DNA from: JBOGXA01 sp050694175
Lineage (GTDB): Bacteria > Actinomycetota > CADDZG01 > WHSQ01
Direction of reading: 5' to 3'
Assembly: GCA_050694175.1 (NCBI GenBank)
Contig: JBOGXA010000001.1
Coordinates: forward strand, 124,001-188,000
DNA length: 64,000 nucleotides
Each line of letters begins with the position of its first letter. Position 1 is the first letter of the stretch. Under the pieces are notes generated by a model. That model had not been told where the DNA came from. It ran no database searches and worked only from the letters and a program-made list of their open reading frames with translations. Positions 57,042 to 64,000 of the stretch are shown in pieces. Both the position numbers and the translations under genes were made by a program.

Positions 57042-59003
57042 TCAGCCCGGGGCCCCGATGAGGTCCGCCATCTCCTCGATGCTGGCGGTTATGTCGTAGT
57101 CGCGAGGGGTGAAGACGCGCGCGACGCCAAGCTCCTGCAGCTTCGCCGCGTCCTCGTCGGGGATTACCCCGCCGACCACGACCGGGACGGACTCGAGGTC
57201 GACTCCCTCGGCCCGGAGGTGGTCGATCACATCCGGGATCAGGAGGTTGTGGGCACCCGAGAGCACCGAGACCGCGATCATGTGGACGTCCTCGTCCGCC
57301 GCCGCGCGAGCGATCTGTTGGGGTGTCAGCCGGATGCCCTGATAGATGACCTCGAAGCCGGCGTCGCGGGCTCGCACCGCCACCTGCTCGGCCGCGTTTG
57401 AGTGTCCGTCGAGGCCGGGCTTCGCGACCAGCAACCGGAGTTTGGCGACACCCTTGTGCGCGGCCGCGGCCGCGACTTTTGCGCGCGCCGCCTCGAGCTC
57501 CGTCGCCCGGCCCCCGGCCGCCGCACCGATCCCCGTGGGGGCCCGGTATTCATCGAAGACCTCGCGCAGCGCGTCCGCCCACTCGCCGGTCGTCACGCCG
57601 GCTTCGGCGGCGGCCACGCTCGGCTCCACCAGGTTGTCGTCGGAGCCAGCGGCGCGCCGCAGACGGTCGAGCGCCGCCGTCACCGCGCTCGCGTCGCGCT
57701 CCTCCCGCCACTTCTCCAGGGCCGCGATGTGCTCGACCGCGCGCTCGGGCTCGATCTTCTCGAAGGAATCCACGCCCGCGGCCAGCGGCGACGGTTCGCT
57801 TTCCATCAGGGCGTTGACCCCAACGATCTTCTGGGCGCCGGATTCGATCGTTCGCCGCTTGAGAGCGTGTTCGGCGACCAGCTTCTCCTTCATGTAGGAA
57901 AGGGCCTCGACCGAGCCGCCCATCTCGAGGACTCGCTCGAGCTCTTCCCACGCTCCCGCCGCGATGTCGTCGGTACGAGCCTCGATGACTTTCGAGCCGG
58001 CAAAGATGTCGTCGTATTCGAGCAGGTCACTCTCGTAGGCAAGGATCTGTTGCGCCCGCAGCGACCACTGCTGGTCCCACGCCCGCGGGAGGCCGAGTGC
58101 TTCGTTCCACGCCGGGAGCTGCACCGCGCGGGCGCGCGCCTCCTTCGACTGCGTCACGCCCAGCATCTCGAGGAGGATCCGATAGACGTTGTTCTCCGGC
58201 TGCTGGGCGGTGAGACCCAACGAGTTGACCTGCACGCCGTAGCGGAACCTGCGGAACTTGTCGTCGTCGACTCCGTAGCGCTCGATGCAGATGCGTTCCC
58301 ACAGCCTTCCGAACGCGCGCATCTTGCACGTTTCCTCGATGTAGCGGATGCCCGCGTTGCAGAAGAACGAGATTCGGCCGACGAGACGGCCCAGCTCCGC
58401 GTCGGCGATACGCCCGGTCGCCACCACGGCATCGAGCACTGCGACTGCATTCGCGAGGGCGTAGGCGACCTCGAGGACGGGTCCCGCGCCGGCCTCCTGG
58501 AGGTGATAGCTGCACACGTTGATTGGGTTCCACTTGGGCATTGCGTCGAGTGTGTAGGTGATGAGGTCGACGGTGAGTCGCATGGAACTCTCGGGCGGGA
58601 AAATGTAGGTCCCTCGCGACAGGTACTCCTTGAGGATGTCGTTCTGGGTTGTGCCCGCAAGTGCACTTCGTGGCGCCCCGTGGTCGTCGGCGACGGCGAG
58701 ATACAGGGCCAGCAGCCAGACCGCGGTCGCGTTGATCGTCATCGACGTGTTCATGTCCTGCACCGGGATCCCGTCGAACACCGTTCGCATGTCGCCGAGG
58801 TGACAGATCGGCACCCCCACCTTTCCGACCTCGCCCCGCGCCATCTCGTGGTCGGAGTCGTAGCCGCACTGCGTGGGAAGATCGAAGGCCACCGACAGGC
58901 CGGTCTGGCCCTTTGCAAGGTTTGCCTTGAAGCGGGCGCTGGTCGCCGCCGGCGTCGCATACCCAGCGTAGGTGCGGAAGATCCACGGACGGTCCTTATC
59001 CAT
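57042..59003 (-). CDS. ethylmalonyl-CoA-mutase-like B12-dependent mutase (MeaA type)
   Basis: The 653-residue product from the ATG at 59003 has the substrate barrel (LAKGQTGLSVAFDLPTQCGY, DMNTSMTINATA, AGTTQNDILKEYLSRGTYIF) and a C-terminal cobalamin domain with the base-on motif LDGHSNAAEQVAVRARDAGF. The sequence around the His, with S-N-A-A-E-Q, and GIRLTPQQIA match the MeaA/ethylmalonyl-CoA mutase branch rather than the methylmalonyl-CoA mutase large subunit. It starts 73 bases from the divergent acyl-CoA dehydrogenase gene and could act in an ethylmalonyl-CoA-type route, but no crotonyl-CoA carboxylase is in the window. Confidence 0.85.
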   Translation of the reverse strand: MDKDRPWIFRTYAGYATPAATSARFKANLAKGQTGLSVAFDLPTQCGYDSDHEMARGEVGKVGVPICHLGDMRTVFDGIPVQDMNTSMTINATAVWLLALYLAVADDHGAPRSALAGTTQNDILKEYLSRGTYIFPPESSMRLTVDLITYTLDAMPKWNPINVCSYHLQEAGAGPVLEVAYALANAVAVLDAVVATGRIADAELGRLVGRISFFCNAGIRYIEETCKMRAFGRLWERICIERYGVDDDKFRRFRYGVQVNSLGLTAQQPENNVYRILLEMLGVTQSKEARARAVQLPAWNEALGLPRAWDQQWSLRAQQILAYESDLLEYDDIFAGSKVIEARTDDIAAGAWEELERVLEMGGSVEALSYMKEKLVAEHALKRRTIESGAQKIVGVNALMESEPSPLAAGVDSFEKIEPERAVEHIAALEKWREERDASAVTAALDRLRRAAGSDDNLVEPSVAAAEAGVTTGEWADALREVFDEYRAPTGIGAAAGGRATELEAARAKVAAAAAHKGVAKLRLLVAKPGLDGHSNAAEQVAVRARDAGFEVIYQGIRLTPQQIARAAADEDVHMIAVSVLSGAHNLLIPDVIDHLRAEGVDLESVPVVVGGVIPDEDAAKLQELGVARVFTPRDYDITASIEEMADLIGAPG

Positions 59004-59075
59004 AAGCGAATCGTACGGCGGCACGCGGTCTCCGGTAACGTAAGCCCTTCCCATCGAACGCAAAGGAGCACGCGG

Positions 59076-60842
59076 GTGACCGTCGAGATCCACAAGGTCG
59101 GTGTCGTGGGGTGCGGCACCATGGGCTCGGGAATCTGCGAGGTCTGCGCGCGCGGTGGCTTCGAGGTCGTCTTCGTGGAGGCCGACGAGGAACGAGCCCG
59201 GCACGGGCTCGAGCGGATCGAACGATCGGTCGAGCGTGCCGTGTCCCGTTCCAAGATGGACCGCGGCGACGCCGATGCACTCCTCGGGCGTATCTCGTGG
59301 GTTACCGAGCTCGCCGACCTCGCCGATTGCGACCTCGTTTTCGAGGCCGTTCCCGAGCATCTCGATCTCAAGAAGGATGTGTTTGGGCGTCTGGATCAGG
59401 TCCTGAAGCCCGAAGCGATCCTAGCCACCAACACATCGTCGTTACCAGTGATCGACATGGCTGTGGCGACGCATCGGCCTGCGCGCGTCCTCGGCTTCCA
59501 CTTCTTCAATCCGGCGCAGGTGATGAAGCTTGTCGAACTGGTGCACACCGTCGCGACCGAAGCCGAGGTCCTTGACTCGGCGCGCCTGTTCGCGGAGAGA
59601 TTGGGGAAGAGCCCAGTGCCGTGCCGCGACCGCGCCGGATTCATCGCCAACTTGCTGCTGTTTCCGTACCTCAACTCGGCAGTCCGGATGTTCGACGGAG
59701 GATTCGCCAGCCGCGAGGACATCGACGCGGCGATGAAGCTCGGGTGCGGGCACCCCATGGGTCCCCTCGCACTGCTCGACCTCATCGGGCTCGACTCCGC
59801 CTACGAGATCTGCGAAGCGCTCTATCGCCAGTTCCGCGACGATCAGGACGCGCCGGCACCTCTGCTCAAGCAGTACCTCGCCGCCGGCTACCTCGGGAGG
59901 AAGTCGGGGCGCGGCTTCTATCGCTACGAGGCGCCGGAGTCTTCGGTGATCGTCGATCTCGTCGAAGAGGAAGCCACGGCCGCGGGCATGGACATTGGAA
60001 CCGTCGGCATCGTGGGCACGGGCGTGATGGCCGCCGGTGTCGCCGAGGTCGTTGCCCGCGCCGGCCACGAGGTCGTTCTTCGGGGACGCAGCGAAGCTTC
60101 GATCAAGAAAGCAAAGGCAGCCGTCGCCAAGAGCCTCGGACGGGCGGTCTCGAAGGGCAAGCTAGACGAGGCGGCTGCCGAGGAAGTCGTCGGCCACATC
60201 ACCACGACACTTGAGTTCGACGATCTCACCGAGGCAGATCTCGTCGTGGAGGCGACGGCCGAGGACATGGCGACCAAGAAGGAGATCTTTGAGGAGCTGG
60301 AGCGCTCGACCAAACCAGAGGCCATACTTGCAACCACCACGTCGTCCCTTCCCGTAATCGAAATGGCGTCGGCAACGTCGCGGCCCGACCGCGTGGTGGG
60401 ACTTCACTTCTTCAACCCCCCTCAGGTGATGCAGCTCGTGGAGATCGTCCATACGGTTGCCACGTCGCCAGAGGCAGACGCCACGGCCTCCGCATGGGTG
60501 CGTTCGATCGGCAAAAAGCCGGTGCGGTGCCGGGATCGGGCAGGGTTCATCGTGAACTTCCTGTTGTTCCCATATCTAAACGACGCGGTGCACATGCACG
60601 AGCAGGGCTACGGCACGCCACAGGACATCGACACCGCGATGAAACTTGGGTGCGCGCACCCCATGGGGCCGTTCGAGCTGATGGATATCGTCGGCCTCGA
60701 CGTGACGCACGCGATCCTCACGTCGCTGCACAGCGAGTTTCGCGAGCGGCGCTACGCTCCGGCACCGCTGCTCGAGCACATGGTGCGTGCCGGGTACGTG
60801 GGGCGCAAGTCGAGCCGAGGCTTCTACGACTACTCAGAATGA
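59076..60842 (+). CDS. tandem 3-hydroxyacyl-CoA dehydrogenase (internally duplicated)
   Basis: From the GTG at 59076 (AAAGGAGC upstream) the 588-residue product contains two complete 3-hydroxybutyryl/acyl-CoA dehydrogenase units. Unit 1: VGVVGCGTMGSGI, LGFHFFNPAQVMKLVE, GHPMGPLALLDLIGLD. Unit 2 (about 305-588): VGIVGTGVMAAGVAEV, VGLHFFNPPQVMQLVE, HPMGPFELMDIVGLD. Each has an intact NAD motif and the HFFNP substrate/catalytic segment. The duplication is within one gene and both halves appear active. It is divergent from the mutase gene and probably supplies or uses the same CoA-ester pathway. Confidence 0.9.
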   Translation: MTVEIHKVGVVGCGTMGSGICEVCARGGFEVVFVEADEERARHGLERIERSVERAVSRSKMDRGDADALLGRISWVTELADLADCDLVFEAVPEHLDLKKDVFGRLDQVLKPEAILATNTSSLPVIDMAVATHRPARVLGFHFFNPAQVMKLVELVHTVATEAEVLDSARLFAERLGKSPVPCRDRAGFIANLLLFPYLNSAVRMFDGGFASREDIDAAMKLGCGHPMGPLALLDLIGLDSAYEICEALYRQFRDDQDAPAPLLKQYLAAGYLGRKSGRGFYRYEAPESSVIVDLVEEEATAAGMDIGTVGIVGTGVMAAGVAEVVARAGHEVVLRGRSEASIKKAKAAVAKSLGRAVSKGKLDEAAAEEVVGHITTTLEFDDLTEADLVVEATAEDMATKKEIFEELERSTKPEAILATTTSSLPVIEMASATSRPDRVVGLHFFNPPQVMQLVEIVHTVATSPEADATASAWVRSIGKKPVRCRDRAGFIVNFLLFPYLNDAVHMHEQGYGTPQDIDTAMKLGCAHPMGPFELMDIVGLDVTHAILTSLHSEFRERRYAPAPLLEHMVRAGYVGRKSSRGFYDYSE

Positions 60843-60851
60843 CGCGAGTCC

Positions 60852-61949
60852 TCAATCCGGGAAGCCGGCAACCCCGTCCATCAGCGCCCCGATAGGCCGC
60901 AGGAACGACGAGCGCTTCCTGGAGTTGCAGCGGGGACCCGTGTTTCGTATCGACCCGACCTTTGTCTGGGTTCCGACCGTCGCTCGCACGCGGTAAGGGC
61001 CCGCGGCGCACCAGTTGCTCCACGCCCACGCGGCTCCAACCCGCTGGCGCCCGACCGCGCCGTCAAACTCCACCGCCCCCGGGCTACCCTGCACATCCAA
61101 GGGGGTTCCGACCGAGTTGATGATGGACACCGACGCCGAGCGGGTGAAGCGACACTCGCGGCCCGGCTGCGGGAAGATCCCGACCCCGATCACGATCACC
61201 CCGGAGGCGATGCCGGGCCCCTCGATCGCCCACCCGTAGTCGCCGGCCGTGCAGTCGGCAAGGCGGCCCCGTTCCTCCGCCTCGGTTGTTACTTGGAAGT
61301 CGGAAACCGAGCAGGTGCGGCATCCGATGGCGAGCCGGTACCTCCCCGGCTCCAGCCCGTTCACAGTTCCCTTCTTGAAGCACCTGCCGGAGGAGGGGAC
61401 GATCAGATGCCCGCGCATCCGGCCGTCGCGGCTGATCCGCACGGCCGCCGGGGGCGGAGCAATGAGTTCGCAATCGAACCCGTCAACGTCCATGTCGCGG
61501 GTTAGCCAGGCCTTTGTCTCGGAGGCCCGTTTGCCTTGCCGCTTCGGTCGGTCGACGAAACAGAACCCCACCATCTCCACTTTCGTGCCGACGGGGCCGC
61601 GATCCGGGAGGAGCGAGACGATCGGCCCCCCATCGGGATTGGATCGCGTCACGCACCTTCGAAGCTCTTCGTACCTGCGTCCAAGAGCCCGGTTTGATGC
61701 GGTGATGTCGGTAAGCCTTTCCTGCAGGTCTTCGGCGCGTTCCGTCAGCGAGTTGTTGCTGGACTCGAGCCGGCGCACGCGCTCGCGGAGATCGGAAGAC
61801 CTTCCTGCGGCGCCGGCCAGATCGGTGTTTAACGAATCGATGCGAGAGGTCGCCCAGACAGCTCCGATTGAAACAGCGACGACTACCGTGATCGCCACTA
61901 CCCACGGCGTCCGAGCGCGAAGGTATTCGAGGAACTGTCCGCCGGGCAT
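60852..61949 (-). CDS. anchored coiled-coil protein with IPT/TIG-like domain
   Basis: The 365-residue product (ATG at 61949; a TTG at 61955 has better spacing to AAGGAG) has an N-terminal membrane helix (WVVAITVVVAVSIGAVWA), a coiled coil of about 80 residues (RERVRRLESSNNSLTERAED, LQERLTDITASNRALGRRYE), an IPT/TIG-like segment (IVSLLPDRGPVGTKVEMVG) and a Cys-rich beta C-terminal part. It should lie outside the membrane. No enzymatic motif is seen. Confidence 0.65.
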   Translation of the reverse strand: MPGGQFLEYLRARTPWVVAITVVVAVSIGAVWATSRIDSLNTDLAGAAGRSSDLRERVRRLESSNNSLTERAEDLQERLTDITASNRALGRRYEELRRCVTRSNPDGGPIVSLLPDRGPVGTKVEMVGFCFVDRPKRQGKRASETKAWLTRDMDVDGFDCELIAPPPAAVRISRDGRMRGHLIVPSSGRCFKKGTVNGLEPGRYRLAIGCRTCSVSDFQVTTEAEERGRLADCTAGDYGWAIEGPGIASGVIVIGVGIFPQPGRECRFTRSASVSIINSVGTPLDVQGSPGAVEFDGAVGRQRVGAAWAWSNWCAAGPYRVRATVGTQTKVGSIRNTGPRCNSRKRSSFLRPIGALMDGVAGFPD

Positions 61950-62306
61950 GCGCAACACCGACTCCTTCCAGGCCGCGGCCCCGTGAATTGAATCATGAGC
62001 CTCACCGGGTCCGACCGCAATAGGAGTGGGGCCGAACGGGCGTAGTATCGAGTGAGCGTTCCAGGGGTGGTGCGTCTTCTCGGAGTGGAGGGTCGTGGCG
62101 CGTTTGCGGCACGCGACGAGCGATTGCAATCTGTTGGGGCCGCCTGCCGTTCAGGTGTGGTCCTCGCTCCTTCTCTCACCACCACTCTCGGACAATGGTT
62201 CCCGAGCGCCCCCTTACTGGCGCGATGCGTGACCGGTTACGCGCCACCGGCTCGGAGCGCAACGTCGCGCACCCTTAACTCGAGCCAACCTGCCATGGAG
62301 GTCTCA
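61950..62306. other. 357-base intergenic region between divergent genes
   Basis: No gene is supported here. The region presumably holds the promoters of the anchored coiled-coil protein (left) and of the Asp-box protein (right). GGAGG at 62298-62302 is the ribosome binding site of the latter. Confidence 0.5.
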
Positions 62307-64000
62307 ATGCGAAACCGATTGATTGCAGTTCTCACACTCTTGGGTCTTCTGACCGGCGTTGCATTGATCGCAGGCACGTCCCAAGCGCGTATGACCGGAC
62401 GATTCACCTACGACGCCGAACCGGGGCGCCCGCAACTCTCCGGCCCGGCCGATGCCAGGCTTCTAACCCAATCCGGGGGCGTGCGATCGCCCGCGAGAGC
62501 TCCTCGTGTCCGGGCGGCGCAGAGCTCGGACGACATTCAGGTCAACGGCGACGACAAAGCCGATCCTTCGCAGCAGTTCGGGAGCGGCGAGGGCATGCCC
62601 GCCAACGAGACCTCTATCGCGATCAACCCGACCGACCACCGCAACATCATCGGAGGGGCCAACGACTACGAGTCCGGCGTGGACTCCGTTATGGGGATCT
62701 ACTCATCGTTCGACGCCGGCAAGACGTGGACTTGGAGCCGCCACACGCGCCAGGTAATCACGCCCGATCGCACGATGTACGGCTCGGGAGACCCGGTCAT
62801 CGTGTTCGACAGCGAGGGAACCGCTTATTCCGTTTTCATTTCGTTCGGACGTGCCGACTGCACTTCGTACATCGGAGCGACACGGTCTACCGACAAGGGT
62901 GTGACCTGGACGGTACCCGTCGATGCTGAGTCCGACGGCACCGGGTTGGTGGTGGGGGACGGGATCGTTGTGAAGAACGGCGGCCCCGCCGACTGCTCGA
63001 TCTTCCACGACAAGGAGTGGTCCGCTGCAGGACCGCGTCCGGAAGGAGTTCCCGTGGTCGAGGGCAGCGATCCCGAGCACATCAGCCCCGACCGGCTCTA
63101 CGTCACGTGGACGCGATTCGACTTCGGCCCCGGCGGGCTTGTCTACGTCGAGTCGCCGATCTACGAATCCCACTCGGACGACCAGGGTCGCCACTGGTCG
63201 GAACCGCAGGAGATCTCGGGTTCGTCGGCGGAGTTCTGCGCTCCCCAGCACGGTGACCCCGACACGCCTTCATGCGACGAGGACCAGTTCTCCGTTCCCG
63301 TCGTGGATCCGAGGACGGGCGCCGTCTACGTCGTGTACGAGAACTTCAATACCGACTCGACGGAGTTCAACCAGTACCTGCTCGTCAGATCGTTCGACGG
63401 CGGCGAGACGTGGGAGGGACCGTTCTTCGTCAGCGAGATCGCCGACGGGCCCGACAAGTACCCGGTGTGCTTTGGGAGCCAGACCCTCGATCACATGTGT
63501 GCGCGCACAAACGCGGCGGGGAACATCGACATCGATCCTCGAAACGGGCGCCTGTGGGTGACGTTCGCCGACAACCGCAACGGGACAATGGCGGATACGA
63601 ACACCGACGTCTTCGTTGTTCGCTCGAACGACGGCGGCGAGACGTGGACCGATCAGGAGCAGGTCACCAGTTCCGTCGACGATCAGTGGTTCCCGTGGTT
63701 GGCGGTATCGCCCAACGGGACCGTGGCCATCGCTTACTTCGACCGGCAGTACACGCCGCCGAAGCTCATCGACACGTCCCTGTCCGTCTTCTCGACAGCC
63801 GGATGGCTCACGAGAAGGGTGAGTGAAGTCTCGTGGAACCCGGACCTGGCCTTCAGGCTGGGCTTCTTCATCGGCGACTACAACGGACTCGATACGACCA
63901 ACACAAAGGCGTATCCGTTCTGGACCGATGCCCGCTTCGCCGAGCCGAACGTCCCGGGCAACAACCCACCGCACCAGCAGTCCGACGTCATGGTCGACGT
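62307..64000 (+). CDS. secreted Asp-box (BNR, sialidase-like) protein (partial, 3' end missing)
   Basis: The frame from the ATG at 62307 is open to the end of the window (564 residues). A signal peptide (LIAVLTLLGLLTGVALIAGT) is followed by a propeller-like body with five Asp-boxes: SFDAGKTWTW, STDKGVTW, SDDQGRHWSE, SFDGGETWEG and SNDGGETWTD. Asp-boxes mark sialidase-like beta propellers. The enzyme residues of true sialidases (RIP arginine motif) are not seen, so it may be a binding rather than a hydrolytic protein. The 3' end lies outside the window. Confidence 0.85.
   Translation, partial: MRNRLIAVLTLLGLLTGVALIAGTSQARMTGRFTYDAEPGRPQLSGPADARLLTQSGGVRSPARAPRVRAAQSSDDIQVNGDDKADPSQQFGSGEGMPANETSIAINPTDHRNIIGGANDYESGVDSVMGIYSSFDAGKTWTWSRHTRQVITPDRTMYGSGDPVIVFDSEGTAYSVFISFGRADCTSYIGATRSTDKGVTWTVPVDAESDGTGLVVGDGIVVKNGGPADCSIFHDKEWSAAGPRPEGVPVVEGSDPEHISPDRLYVTWTRFDFGPGGLVYVESPIYESHSDDQGRHWSEPQEISGSSAEFCAPQHGDPDTPSCDEDQFSVPVVDPRTGAVYVVYENFNTDSTEFNQYLLVRSFDGGETWEGPFFVSEIADGPDKYPVCFGSQTLDHMCARTNAAGNIDIDPRNGRLWVTFADNRNGTMADTNTDVFVVRSNDGGETWTDQEQVTSSVDDQWFPWLAVSPNGTVAIAYFDRQYTPPKLIDTSLSVFSTAGWLTRRVSEVSWNPDLAFRLGFFIGDYNGLDTTNTKAYPFWTDARFAEPNVPGNNPPHQQSDVMVD

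Noticed and set aside
57402..59075. Long N-terminal extension of the hydroxyacyl-CoA dehydrogenase frame
   Set aside because: It is antisense to the mutase gene; conserved homology and the ribosome binding site place the start at 59076.
1..64000. CRISPR array near the CHAT protease or elsewhere
   Set aside because: No regularly spaced direct repeats were found, so the TPR-CHAT locus is not a type III-E CRISPR system in this window.

Overview
The window is high-GC DNA from a Gram-positive-type bacterium, most likely a deep-branching or uncultured member of the Actinomycetota. Support: GTG/TTG starts are common; lipoproteins have lipoboxes and there are no outer-membrane systems; there is a mycobacterial Sdh1-type succinate dehydrogenase operon (anchor, flavoprotein, Fe-S protein); a PAC2 protein, a MeaA/ethylmalonyl-CoA mutase and two small DksA-like zinc-finger proteins are present. 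No rRNA, tRNA or CRISPR array was recognised.

1-13.4 kb: a partial STAS protein, then an envelope block unusually rich in cupredoxin domains (membrane protein 294-890; lipoproteins 2100-2888, 2911-3267 and 5821-6636), a TMEM175-like channel, DUF2277, and a beta-class DNA methyltransferase with an extra C-terminal domain plus a small partner. Next come an exported LVIVD-like propeller protein, a polytopic membrane protein, a secreted serine hydrolase of the polyglycine-hydrolase/class A beta-lactamase type with five tandem repeats, a PAC2 protein and a helical protein.

13.4-24.2 kb: a DEAD-box helicase with a 5' leader hairpin; a probable amine-catabolism cluster (glutamine amidotransferase, glutamine-synthetase-like ligase, APC permease, aldehyde dehydrogenase, SDR) consistent with a gamma-glutamylated ethanolamine/polyamine route; a divergent cNMP-binding protein and CpdA-like phosphodiesterase; a frameshifted Ada-AlkA repair fusion; and a DksA-like protein.

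24.3-33.7 kb: a secreted zincin with three C-terminal repeats, an ECF sigma factor, a PaaK-like ligase, and a set made of an intracellular S8 protease, a 161-aa protein and a TPR-CHAT (caspase-like) protease. With the sigma factor this is the best candidate in the window for an unusual proteolysis/transcription system.

33.7-55.7 kb: accessory DNA mixed with core metabolism. Four nucleotidyltransferase toxin-antitoxin systems are present: HTH-NTase at 33.8 and again at 54.7 kb, AbiEi-AbiEii at 44.5 kb, and MNT-HEPN at 46.4 kb. A VapBC pair, a two-gene TIR/deoxyribosyltransferase-like effector with a membrane pentapeptide-repeat partner, and a tyrosine integrase join them. The stretch about 42.8-49.3 kb looks AT-richer and reads as a defence island. 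Between these lie MoaD-like, formamidase and Sdh1 genes, a proline-iminopeptidase-like hydrolase, CspA and housekeeping hydrolases.

55.7-64 kb: a YibE/F membrane protein, an ethylmalonyl-CoA-mutase-like enzyme divergent from a tandem 3-hydroxyacyl-CoA dehydrogenase, an anchored coiled-coil protein, and a secreted Asp-box (sialidase-like) protein cut by the window end.

Decay is visible: fragments of YihY/BrkB, PhoX and a conventional SdhA. At least two frameshifts (about 910 and 23,641) look like one-base losses in G runs, so sequencing error must be excluded.
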